Source: Deltaproteobacteria bacterium (GTDB lineage: Bacteria; JAGRBM01; JAHCIT01). From it: a DNA stretch of 64,000 bases. How positions within the stretch are numbered: position 1 is the first letter of the stretch; the number at the start of each line of letters is the position of its first letter. This document shows positions 18,308-26,149 of this stretch, in pieces. Below the pieces are notes generated by a model, which was given only the letters and a program-made list of their open reading frames with translations, had not been told where the DNA came from and did not search any database. The stretch lies in NCBI GenBank assembly GCA_026129095.1, contig JAHCIT010000008.1, positions 144,374 through 208,373 on the forward strand, written 5' to 3'. The position numbers and the translations under genes were made by a program.

Positions 18308-19360
18308 TTACTGCGGGGCGGCTTCGCCGGTGGTTCCCGGTTGCACAGGCGCACTTCCCTGCAACCGGATGCGGCTTGGATTGTTGTACCGCCGGAACGC
18401 CGGCGCGGGTCTCCCGTCAACGGTAACTGTCACGGCCGCCGGATTACCCGCCGTCAGTTCAGCCTCGCCGTCAAACCTGAACTCAAGCTGCTCTCCACTC
18501 CTCATCAGACGCTCGTAAACGGTCTTCCCGTCCTGGTAGATGAGAACCCAGCTCTCCCCGCTGGTAACCACTTTCACGCTGCGGGAACCGAATCCCGCAA
18601 CGACCGGCGCACGTGGGAGCACCGGCTTTTGAGGTGCGGCCGCCGGTGCCGGTGCGGGCGGACTCGCTACCACAGGAGCAGCCGGGGCAGTTGCTTCCGT
18701 TTGTCCAATCCCCTCGGCTGGCGTTTCTTGCGCAGTTGCAGGCTGACCGGCCTCCGCGTCATCCGCTGACTCGCCCGTTATCGCGTCAACAGGCGGACCA
18801 GCCGGTTCTTCCGTAACCGCCATTTCCGGAGGCCGGATCACCGGGGCCGGCGCAGACGGAGCGGGCGGCGTCACCGGACGGCCAGCCAGACCTTCAAGAT
18901 CGACATAACGGGTGACGACGACCAGCCCGACGATCATCAGGAGAAAAAACAGGAACGCGATTCGTCCCCGTGCCTGCCGCTGGGCTCCGAACGGTTGGGT
19001 CCTGCGAAGCTTGAGCGCCGTGTTGGCCTGCAGTTTCGGCGGAACGGGCGTCTCCGCCGTCACAGCCGCTGCCAACGGCGCCCCCAGGGCCTGTTCCACT
19101 TCGTGCCGGAGCGCGTCCATTTCGAGGCCCACGCTGCGGGCATACGACCGGACAAATCCACGCACGAACACATCTGCCGGAAGGTCAGCGCGACGGCCCT
19201 CTTCCAGAGCCAGCAGCAGTTCCACCCGGACCCGTGTCTGGTCCGATACATCCCGGACCGACATCCCCAGCGCCTCGCGGGCCGCCCGCAGCCGCGTACC
19301 CAGCCGCGCAAACGGAGACTGTCCCGCTGGGGCGGCCGGTTCTGGCGTTTCCGGTTCCAT
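18308..19360 (-). CDS. rodZ: RodZ-like protein: HTH, transmembrane helix, DUF4115
   Basis: 350 residues. A RodZ-type helix-turn-helix (about 20-85, with LGTRLRAAREALGMSVRDVS and DVFVRGFVRSYARSVGL) is followed by a single membrane helix at about 134-150. A long Pro/Ala/Glu linker (155-265) leads to a C-terminal beta domain like DUF4115 (about 275-335). RodZ links MreB to the membrane and supports rod shape. The size and order of parts match E. coli RodZ. The next gene, a TPR lipoprotein, starts 21 bp after its upstream end, so they may be one operon. Confidence 0.82.
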   Translation of the reverse strand: MEPETPEPAAPAGQSPFARLGTRLRAAREALGMSVRDVSDQTRVRVELLLALEEGRRADLPADVFVRGFVRSYARSVGLEMDALRHEVEQALGAPLAAAVTAETPVPPKLQANTALKLRRTQPFGAQRQARGRIAFLFFLLMIVGLVVVTRYVDLEGLAGRPVTPPAPSAPAPVIRPPEMAVTEEPAGPPVDAITGESADDAEAGQPATAQETPAEGIGQTEATAPAAPVVASPPAPAPAAAPQKPVLPRAPVVAGFGSRSVKVVTSGESWVLIYQDGKTVYERLMRSGEQLEFRFDGEAELTAGNPAAVTVTVDGRPAPAFRRYNNPSRIRLQGSAPVQPGTTGEAAPQ

Positions 19361-19381
19361 CAGGCTTCCTCCGGCAGGCAG

Positions 19382-20254
19382 CTACTTCCCGCGGCGGGCG
19401 GGACGTTCGTCTAGATAGTCCAGGTTCATCGCGGGCGGCAGTTTCTGTTCAGCCTTGGGAGGCTCCTTGCATTCGATCTGCTTGAGCAGGCGGAGCGTCC
19501 GGTCGCCGATTTCCGAATCGGGAGCGATCTCCTTCACCTTGAACAGGTTGTCGCAGGCCTTGGGGAAATCCTTGCGGCCAATATACAGGTTCGCAAGCTG
19601 GAAATACGGCTGCGGGAACCGGGGACCATGCCGTATGGCCGATTCGTATGCTTCGATTGCCTCCGGAATCCGGTCCATCGCCACCAGCACATCTCCGGTC
19701 TTCATGTGCCCTTCCCATGAGGCACGGTTCGACTGGGTTGCTGCCCGGCAGGCATCGAGCGCGGCGCGGTGGTTTTTCGTCCGGAGGTGAACCTCGCACT
19801 TGTTGATGTGGACCACATCCGGCTTGGTATAGAAAGCGAAGGAAAGCGCCTTGTCGAAGGCCTCGATCGCCTCCTGGTTGCGGCCAACTTCGGAATACAC
19901 AATCCCCAGGTTGGTATAGGCTTCCGGCAGATCTCCCTTGATCTTGATCGCCTTGTTCAGACGGGAGATCGATTCGGGATAGTTGCGCATCCCCCGGTAA
20001 ATCAGTCCCAGCAGGATCTGGGTGTCGGGATCGTCCGGGCCGACCCGCTCGGCTTCCAGGCACCGGGTCAACGCCGATGGATAGTCGGCCTTCAGGAAAA
20101 ACTCCGAACATACCTCCTTGACCGACTGCGCCTGCTGTCTCTGCTTGGCCTTGTCGCCACAACCGGCAAGCGCTGCCACGAAAACCATGATGGTGGCGGC
20201 AACGGTAATGGCTGGTGTTTGCTGCTTCACGAGATTCTTATCCACCCTGGGCAT
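19382..20254 (-). CDS. TPR-repeat lipoprotein, PilF/Tgl-like
   Basis: 290 residues. The signal peptide ends in the lipobox AALAGC (Cys near residue 32). About five tetratricopeptide repeats follow, for example AYTNLGIVYSEVGRNQEAIE and GHMKTGDVLVAMDRIPEAIE. Pilotins such as PilF/Tgl have this layout, which would place it at the outer membrane helping secretin or pilus assembly, but no pilus genes are visible here. It sits between the RodZ-like gene and an acidic protein, all leftward. Confidence 0.72.
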   Translation of the reverse strand: MPRVDKNLVKQQTPAITVAATIMVFVAALAGCGDKAKQRQQAQSVKEVCSEFFLKADYPSALTRCLEAERVGPDDPDTQILLGLIYRGMRNYPESISRLNKAIKIKGDLPEAYTNLGIVYSEVGRNQEAIEAFDKALSFAFYTKPDVVHINKCEVHLRTKNHRAALDACRAATQSNRASWEGHMKTGDVLVAMDRIPEAIEAYESAIRHGPRFPQPYFQLANLYIGRKDFPKACDNLFKVKEIAPDSEIGDRTLRLLKQIECKEPPKAEQKLPPAMNLDYLDERPARRGK

Positions 20255-20261
20255 CAGTCCC

Positions 20262-21764
20262 TTATAGCGTAGCCAGAAGCTTCCCGTAAGCCTTGAGGCG
20301 TCCGGCCCTTTCCTCGGCGGTCAGTGAAGGCGTGGAGGCGGCCACCGGGGCCGCCACGGCCGGAGCCTGCCCGGCAACGGGCATCTCAATATCTATATCG
20401 ACCCCGGCCTCAGCCGCAGGTCCGGCCGCTGTCGCCTCATTGCCTGCGCTGTCGCCCAGGGATGGCTCGTCGATCAGCTCTTCCGTGCCGTCTGGCTCAC
20501 CCGCGCTGGCGGCGGCAGGTGGCGACGAGAGAATATCATCAAGCGATTTGTCGAGATCGGCGGCCAGATCCTCTCCGTCCCCGAACAGGCTGTCCGAACC
20601 GCCAGCCACATCGGGGCCGTCCAGTCCCGCATCCAGCTCGCCGAACTCGTCACCGCCGGACAGTTTCATGAAGTCGTCATCGCCGGTTGCCTCGGGAGAC
20701 GTTTTACCGGTGTCTGGCTCGTCCGGCATGAACTCACCAAAGTCCGCCCCGCCACCGGCAGCGGTATCCTCGTCCGCCAGTGCGCCGAAGTCGGTCGTCT
20801 CCTCTCCGGCCGGAGGAGGTGAGGGTGGCACTTCAACCTCCAGGTCAACCATATCCTCGCCGGCGGTGCCGGTGTCTTCCATCTCGGCCGTTTCGCCCAA
20901 GTCTTCGACCTCGACCGCCTCCACCTCGACACCAGCGTCACCGAGCGCCGAATCGAGCTCTCCCGACAGGGCTTCCAGGGCTCCCGCTTCTTCATCCGGC
21001 GGCTCAACCAGCTCGGAAACCATGCCGCCCGCCGTCGGCGCCGGCTTCGCCGGCGTACCCAGGTCCATTACCGGCTCGTCGTCACCAAACGGTGCATCTG
21101 CCAGCTCGGAACCGGCCGAAGAATCGAAATCATCAAACGGATTGGCGGGTTTATCTTCCCCTTCGGCGCTGGCATCCACTTCAAAATCGTCGAACGGGGA
21201 GTGCCGCTTTTCCTCCACGCCAGCCTCAAAGGCATCCACGTTCACCGTGGTTACCACTTTCTTTTCCTCTTCCGTGAATGCTTCGGGGTTATCCTCGAGG
21301 TCGACGATGTCATCGGAGAGATCCAGCAGTGAAGGATCCTCCTTGCTCTCCAGTTCCTGCCGGTAACTTCCCCCGCCAGACGCAAACACTGGAACCGATT
21401 CAAACACCGATTGCCGTTCTTCAGGCTGGAGCTTGCGGAACTGCGTGTTGTCCATCATGAAGCCCATCGACTCGATGAAATTGAGCGCCTGCATCTCGAC
21501 GTCGGCAAAACTGGCGCGAGTCACCTTTGGACCATCCCAAACATAAACCCGCGGGGTGAATGTCCGCTCGTGGTACAGGTAGGCGAAGAGCTCGTACTGG
21601 TCCGGTGTGCGCTGGACGCCGACAATAAACGCTTCGGCCGGTTCCGGCTCACCGTCGCCGCCGTCCTGCGGAATGAGGTCGATCTTGTTCAGTGACCGGA
21701 TCAGCGAGACGACCCGATCGGGTTTGGCCTCCACATGGTCACGATTGAGGTCGCAGGAGAACAT
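20262..21764 (-). CDS. Acidic low-complexity protein with folded N-terminal domain
   Basis: 500 residues from ATG 21764 (M of MFSCDLNRD). The first ~130 residues look folded (a domain with VVSLIRSLNKIDLIPQ and FELFAYLYHERTFTPRVYVWDG-like strands). The rest is highly acidic, rich in Asp, Glu, Pro, Ala and Gly, with recurring FDDF and FGDD/FGEL motifs separated by linker, then a short basic C-terminus (EERAGRLKAYGKLLATL). I do not recognise the family. The repeated short acidic-aromatic motifs could be protein-binding peptides. It ends 8 bp before the TPR lipoprotein gene, so they are likely co-transcribed. Confidence 0.65.
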   Translation of the reverse strand: MFSCDLNRDHVEAKPDRVVSLIRSLNKIDLIPQDGGDGEPEPAEAFIVGVQRTPDQYELFAYLYHERTFTPRVYVWDGPKVTRASFADVEMQALNFIESMGFMMDNTQFRKLQPEERQSVFESVPVFASGGGSYRQELESKEDPSLLDLSDDIVDLEDNPEAFTEEEKKVVTTVNVDAFEAGVEEKRHSPFDDFEVDASAEGEDKPANPFDDFDSSAGSELADAPFGDDEPVMDLGTPAKPAPTAGGMVSELVEPPDEEAGALEALSGELDSALGDAGVEVEAVEVEDLGETAEMEDTGTAGEDMVDLEVEVPPSPPPAGEETTDFGALADEDTAAGGGADFGEFMPDEPDTGKTSPEATGDDDFMKLSGGDEFGELDAGLDGPDVAGGSDSLFGDGEDLAADLDKSLDDILSSPPAAASAGEPDGTEELIDEPSLGDSAGNEATAAGPAAEAGVDIDIEMPVAGQAPAVAAPVAASTPSLTAEERAGRLKAYGKLLATL

Positions 21765-21895
21765 CTTACTCCGCGCTGGACGCGCTCCGGATTCTGGGCC
21801 TAGCCAAATCAACACCCCACTGGCTGGCCTGGAAACGCAAAATTAAACGTCCTGCAATCCCGGAGTCAATGCGGAATGCTTATGGAGGAAACCGG

Positions 21896-22816
21896 CTAAA
21901 GCCTCGTAAACCTTACGAAATCGTTGAACCGGCGGCGGAGTTCGGCCGGACCCAGCGAAGCCGTACCGGCAGTGGAAAACCGCTCCACGACAAACGAGCC
22001 CATCACGCTTCCCCAGACGAGCGCCCGACGGAGCGCCGCATCCGAGAAGTTCCGCTCCTTCGCCAGTGCGCCCATCAAGCCGCCCGCAAAGCTGTCCCCC
22101 GCGCCGGTGGGATCGCGGACGATCTCCAGCGGATAAGCCGGTTGCGCAAAAAATGTCTGGTCCCGGGTAAACAGGTTCGCCCCGTACTCGCCCCGCTTGA
22201 TGACCACCGCCTTGGGACCCATCCTGAGAACCCTCCGGGCAGCTTGGGGAAGCTGGTCACAGCCGGACAGCAGCCGCGCCTCGCCCTCATTGATGCAGAC
22301 GAGGTCAACCTTCTTCAGCACCTTGTCCAGCACCGGCCGGGTTTCGGGCAGATTGATCCACAGGTTCATCGTATCAAGGGCCCTGAACTTCGCCTTTCTG
22401 GCCTGGGAAAGCACATGGAGCTGGAGCGCCGGATGGATATTGGCGAGAAACAGCACCTCGGCCTCCCGGTAGTGGGCCGGCAGGTTTGGCCGGAAGGTGG
22501 CAAACACATTCAGTTGTGTGTCGAGGGTTTCCGCCTGGTTGAGATCCTTCAGGTACGATCCTTTCCAGCGGAACGTGTCTCCGCTGGAAACTTCCAGCCC
22601 TGCGAGATCGACACCGCGCTTTTCGAGATGCCTGATCGTCTTCGCCGGAAAATCCTTCCCGGCAACCCCGACGAGTCTCACCTTCGTGAAGTAGCTGGCG
22701 GCTATCGAGAAATAGACCGCTGCACCGCCCACGGCGTCGCGCACACGGCCCGAGGGCGTCTCCACATCGTCCAGGGCGACCGAACCCACCACGCAGATAT
22801 CGTACGGAGATGCCAT
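21896..22816 (-). CDS. PfkB-family carbohydrate/nucleoside kinase
   Basis: 306 residues. The N-terminal glycine pair motif (DAVGGAAVYFSIAAS) and the C-terminal signature DPTGAGDSFAGG, with the catalytic Asp, are both present. The family phosphorylates sugars or nucleosides such as ribose or adenosine. It is 38 bp downstream of mtnP in the same direction, and this pairing suggests a role in nucleoside or methylthio-sugar salvage, though the substrate is not shown by the sequence. Confidence 0.88.
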   Translation of the reverse strand: MASPYDICVVGSVALDDVETPSGRVRDAVGGAAVYFSIAASYFTKVRLVGVAGKDFPAKTIRHLEKRGVDLAGLEVSSGDTFRWKGSYLKDLNQAETLDTQLNVFATFRPNLPAHYREAEVLFLANIHPALQLHVLSQARKAKFRALDTMNLWINLPETRPVLDKVLKKVDLVCINEGEARLLSGCDQLPQAARRVLRMGPKAVVIKRGEYGANLFTRDQTFFAQPAYPLEIVRDPTGAGDSFAGGLMGALAKERNFSDAALRRALVWGSVMGSFVVERFSTAGTASLGPAELRRRFNDFVRFTRL

Positions 22817-22853
22817 GAGAGTTCCTTTCAGGATGAGACAGGTGTGAAAACGG

Positions 22854-23705
22854 TCAGCCCAGGTATTTCCCGATCAGCGGCTCCAGCCGGCGGCGGGTTT
22901 CCGGCGGGATCGCGTCGCGGCCGGTGACGATGGCCGTCTTGAGCGCGCCGTGGGCCGCACAGGGCTCGTCCGGTTTCATCCGCTCCAGGACCTTGCGAAT
23001 CACCGACTGCGCGTTCCTGGCATTCTGGAGCAGGACCGCCACCACCGCATCCGCAGTCACTTCCTCGTCCTTCCAGCAGTCGTAGTCGGTCGAGAGTGCC
23101 AGCGTCGCGTAGCCCAGCTCGGCCTCGCGGGCGAGCTTTGCCTCGGTCGCGTTCGTCATGCCGATCACATCCACGCCCCAAGAGCGGTAGAGCATCGATT
23201 CGGCCCGGCTGGAGAACTGCGGCCCCTCCATGCAGACATACGTGCCGCCATCATGAACGGTGAGCCCGAGTTCACGGGCCGCCACGACCAGATGCCGGGC
23301 CATCCCCTCGTCAACCGGATGGCCGTAGCTCACGTGCGCCACGCAGCCGTCACCGAAGAAGGTGCTTTTGCGGTGTCTGGTGAGATCAATGAACTGCCGG
23401 GGCACGACCATGTGGCCGGGGTGGATCTCCTCCTTCATGGAACCCACGGCCGAGATGGCGAAAATCCGGTCTACGCCGGCCGCCTTCATCGCCCAGATGT
23501 TCGCCCGGTAGGGAACTTCCGTGGGGAGATAGCGATGCCCGCGTCCATGCCGGGCGAGAAACACCAGTTCGCGGCCGTTCAGCACCCCGGCCATGAGCGC
23601 GTCGCTCGGGCGGCCAAAGGGCGTCTCCACCTCGATCTCGTTCAGGTTCTGGATTCCATCCATCTGGTAGAGGCCGGAGCCGCCGATGATGCCGATGCGT
23701 GCCAT
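22854..23705 (-). CDS. mtnP: S-methyl-5'-thioadenosine phosphorylase
   Basis: 283 residues. It begins MARIGIIGGSGLYQM with the phosphate-binding loop, and continues with RHGRGHRYLPTEVPYRANIW, CMEGPQFSSRAES and GMTNATEAKLAREAELGYATLALSTDYD, which are diagnostic of MTA phosphorylase. It splits methylthioadenosine into adenine and methylthioribose-1-phosphate. It lies between the lipid kinase (upstream) and the PfkB kinase (downstream). Confidence 0.93.
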   Translation of the reverse strand: MARIGIIGGSGLYQMDGIQNLNEIEVETPFGRPSDALMAGVLNGRELVFLARHGRGHRYLPTEVPYRANIWAMKAAGVDRIFAISAVGSMKEEIHPGHMVVPRQFIDLTRHRKSTFFGDGCVAHVSYGHPVDEGMARHLVVAARELGLTVHDGGTYVCMEGPQFSSRAESMLYRSWGVDVIGMTNATEAKLAREAELGYATLALSTDYDCWKDEEVTADAVVAVLLQNARNAQSVIRKVLERMKPDEPCAAHGALKTAIVTGRDAIPPETRRRLEPLIGKYLG

Positions 23706-23736
23706 AGGGTTCTCCCTTTTGTCCCCGCGGCGGGGA

Positions 23737-24678
23737 TCAGTACTTGATGAACTGGATGAGCGGCCCCACCCGAACGGTGATATGGCGCGGAGCGGGCTTT
23801 ACCTCGCCGTCCAGCATGAAGTCGTAACCGTCATCCTTCAGGTCAATGGTGAAGGTCCGCACCAGCTCGTCATAGACCGCGCCCTTGATCTTCGTGCCGA
23901 AGTAGATCGCCGGGAGCTGCGCGACAATGTTGAGCGGATTGATCGCCGCCGCGATGATCTGTGCCTTGCCCGGCACCGCCAGCGTGCGCCCCAGCGGGCT
24001 GAAGCCGAGGCCGATTTCCGACACCGTGGAGGCCATGATGACGGTGTAGTTCTCGTAGGGCGAAGGGTTCTCGTCGCCCACCACCCGCGCCCGGACGCGG
24101 GCGAAGATTCGCCGGGCGTAGGGCCCCCACCGCAGCGTGGAGAGCACCGCCCGCCCCAGCACATAGACCGCCTTCATCGGGCCCGTGGTTTCGCCCTCGT
24201 AGTAGAGCTTCAGGAACGAGGCCGCGAGCCCCAGCCCAAAGATGAAGCAATGTTCCTGGCCGTTGATCTCCAGCGTGTGCCGCTCGACGATGGCGAACCG
24301 GTCCTGCTTGCGGAACTTCGACACCACGCGGTCGAGGATCGACGCCGGTGAACCGGTCATTCCCCGGAACGAACGGCTGATCGTGTTCATGGTGCCGCCG
24401 CAGAGAAGCACCACCAGCGGCAGTGGTTTCCCCGCCGCCTGGTAGATGGGAATGGCGCGTGTCAGGGTATGGTGCAGCGTGCCGTCCCCGCCATTCAGGG
24501 CGAGGATTTCGATATCGCGGTCCACCAGTTCACGGACAACGCCCTCGATCTCGCCGAGCGTGTTCGTCTCGCGAACGACCCCGTGGGGCCCCAGGACGAG
24601 CTTCAGCTCCTCGCAGATCACCGGACGCCGCCGGTTCATGCGCGAGTTGGGATTGGAGATAACGCCGATTCCAGCCAC
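23737..24678 (-). CDS. Diacylglycerol-kinase-family lipid kinase
   Basis: 313 residues from GTG 24678, preceded by GGGAACGGGAG as ribosome site. Longer openings would overlap the divergent lipoprotein gene. The catalytic motifs are VISNPNSRMNRRRP, LNGGDGTLHHTL (the GGDG nucleotide loop) and CGGTMNTISRS. The C-terminal beta-sandwich ends in FMLDGEVKPAPRHITVRVGP. The family phosphorylates diacylglycerol, sphingoid bases or phosphatidylglycerol-type lipids at the membrane. The exact substrate is unknown. It is about 30 bp upstream of mtnP. Confidence 0.85.
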   Translation of the reverse strand: MAGIGVISNPNSRMNRRRPVICEELKLVLGPHGVVRETNTLGEIEGVVRELVDRDIEILALNGGDGTLHHTLTRAIPIYQAAGKPLPLVVLLCGGTMNTISRSFRGMTGSPASILDRVVSKFRKQDRFAIVERHTLEINGQEHCFIFGLGLAASFLKLYYEGETTGPMKAVYVLGRAVLSTLRWGPYARRIFARVRARVVGDENPSPYENYTVIMASTVSEIGLGFSPLGRTLAVPGKAQIIAAAINPLNIVAQLPAIYFGTKIKGAVYDELVRTFTIDLKDDGYDFMLDGEVKPAPRHITVRVGPLIQFIKY

Positions 24679-24748
24679 CCGAAACTCCCGTTCCCCTGCC
24701 GGAAGGCCCTGTTGGACCCGCCGGAAACCATCGTATACATAACGGGAC

Positions 24749-25432
24749 GTGGGCCGCCAACCTGATACCTGCCGTTTGGTCCGTCGTGGACACGTTCTGG
24801 CCGCGTTCTTCCTGCTGCCACTCGCCCTCTCCGCCTGCGGCGCCAAGGGCCGCCCGGCGGTGGAGCTCGACGAGTACGAGAAATACCGCGGCCAGACTGT
24901 AACGTCGCTGAGGCCCTCGCTCCTCAACTACTATTCCGAGATGCCGCGCGGCCTGCGCCTCCAGTGCCTGGAACCGCCACCCCGCTACTCCCTGTTCCAG
25001 ACGTTCACGGCCCGCGGCGGGCCGGGCCCGGCCACCGTGGAGCGCAAGATCGACGCCGGCGAGACGGCCACCATCAGCAACGTGGTCCGGTACAAGGAAG
25101 CGCCGGGCGTCGTTTACCTGGAGGCCCGGCTCGACCGGGACCGGACCGAATGCATCATCCCGCTGGCCGAGGGGCTCCAGTACCGGCTCGTTTTTACCCG
25201 CACGGAACTGGACGACTTCAACCGGCTCCCGCCCGAACTCCGCGGGCAGATTGTCTCCCGCCAGCTCCGGCCAGGCATGAAGACCGAACACGTGCTGCTC
25301 ACGCTCGGCGTCCCGCACGAGCGCATACCGGGCGCCCTGCCCGGCACCGAGACCTGGACCTACATCCCGCAACTCAACAAGCTCATCTATCTGGATTTCG
25401 ATGGCGGCGAACTGAAGGGAATGCGGGAGTAG
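24749..25432 (+). CDS. Lipoprotein with SmpA/BamE-like C-terminus
   Basis: 227 residues. The signal peptide ends in the lipobox LALSAC (Cys near residue 30). The C-terminal part, RPGMKTEHVLLTLGVPHERIPG followed by TETWTYIPQLNKLIYLDFDGGEL, has the pattern of SmpA/OmlA-type domains, in which a helix and GxP lead into a strand carrying W-x-Y. The middle region is not recognised. It diverges from the lipid kinase and is the last host gene before the prophage. Confidence 0.7.
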   Translation: MGRQPDTCRLVRRGHVLAAFFLLPLALSACGAKGRPAVELDEYEKYRGQTVTSLRPSLLNYYSEMPRGLRLQCLEPPPRYSLFQTFTARGGPGPATVERKIDAGETATISNVVRYKEAPGVVYLEARLDRDRTECIIPLAEGLQYRLVFTRTELDDFNRLPPELRGQIVSRQLRPGMKTEHVLLTLGVPHERIPGALPGTETWTYIPQLNKLIYLDFDGGELKGMRE

Positions 25433-25442
25433 GTAGGAGGCC

Positions 25443-25488
25443 TTACTCCACCTTGAACAGCCAGACCGGTCCCCATTTCTGCTCAAGC
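25443..25488 (-). pseudogene. 3' end of a host gene cut by prophage insertion
   Basis: On the minus strand these bases read LEQKWGPVWLFKVE followed by TAA at 25443-25445. Directly upstream lies the element's left end. Joined to the right flank at 63938 through a single AAGC, the frame stays open to the window edge. This suggests the last 14 codons of a disrupted host gene. The family is unknown. Confidence 0.5.
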
Positions 25489-25529
25489 TGTAAGCGCGTG
25501 TCATAAACCGGCGCGAAAAGTTGTCATAA
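25489..25529 (+). repeat. Left terminal transposase-site array
   Basis: TGTAA begins at 25489 and TGTCATAA boxes lie at 25499-25506 and 25522-25529, exactly 23 bp apart. The right end repeats this layout in inverse orientation with the same spacings. These are probably the terminal binding sites of the transposase at 55894. Confidence 0.7.
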
Positions 25530-25542
25530 ACGCCTTTCCGGC

Positions 25543-25612
25543 GGGTTTCACTTTTTGAGTCGATTCGTTTCACTTTTTGAGGGTCAGGGACGGCGCGGGT
25601 TTCAGTTTTTGC
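25543..25612 (+). repeat. Subterminal GTTTCA repeats, left end
   Basis: Three copies of GTTTCA followed by C or G and five T start at 25545, 25567 and 25599. The first continues the 23-base period of the outer boxes. Similar copies lie in the same + strand orientation near the right end. They are likely extra transposase or accessory-protein sites. No gene is present between 25489 and 25683. Confidence 0.55.
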
Positions 25613-25683
25613 TGGGGCCGGCTCCGCCAGGATCGCTGGCTCGGCCGGGGCACTTCACAACACAACGGTGTTCTTTTGATGGA

Positions 25684-26127
25684 TCAGGCCGGCGCGGCGG
25701 CGGTCTTGCGGGCCTTCGCCCGCGCGAGCCGGGCGGCCTGCCTCGATCGCACCGCCTCGCGCTTCTGCTCCAGTTCGGCCTTCACCGCCTTCCGGTAGGC
25801 CGGGTCGCGGAGCATCCGGATGATTCGGTCGTAGGGTCCGGGCCGGACTGAAACCGGCGATGAGGGGGTAAGGTCTCCCGGGAATGGGGGCCGCGACAGT
25901 GGCGCCTGCTGTGACGAACTCTCCTGCGGCCGACAGCCGCCCAGGATGCCCGCCCGGCGGACTCGTTCCCCGGCCGTCAGCGGCTCGCCAGGCTTGGCCT
26001 GCCGGCGCGCCCGTGGCCTGGCCGTGGGCGGACCCGGGGAGGCCTTCCGCCTGGCGGCCAGCCGTTCGCGGAGGCCGGGCCGCGAAGCGCGGCCTTTTGG
26101 TCCGTTCTTTCGAGTTAAGATTCCCAT
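25684..26127 (-). CDS. Basic Arg/Pro-rich protein, last gene before the left end
   Basis: 147 residues from ATG 26127, chosen because GGAGG lies 8 bases upstream. The protein is rich in Arg, Ala and Pro. A helical C-terminus (DRIIRMLRDPAYRKAVKAELEQKREAVRSRQ) follows a disordered N-terminal half. No family is recognised. It ends the leftward late operon after the tail-fibre gene and may be DNA- or virion-associated because of its charge, which is a guess. Confidence 0.6.
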   Translation of the reverse strand: MGILTRKNGPKGRASRPGLRERLAARRKASPGPPTARPRARRQAKPGEPLTAGERVRRAGILGGCRPQESSSQQAPLSRPPFPGDLTPSSPVSVRPGPYDRIIRMLRDPAYRKAVKAELEQKREAVRSRQAARLARAKARKTAAAPA

Positions 26128-26149
26128 GCGCTTTTCCTCCGTCACTCGC

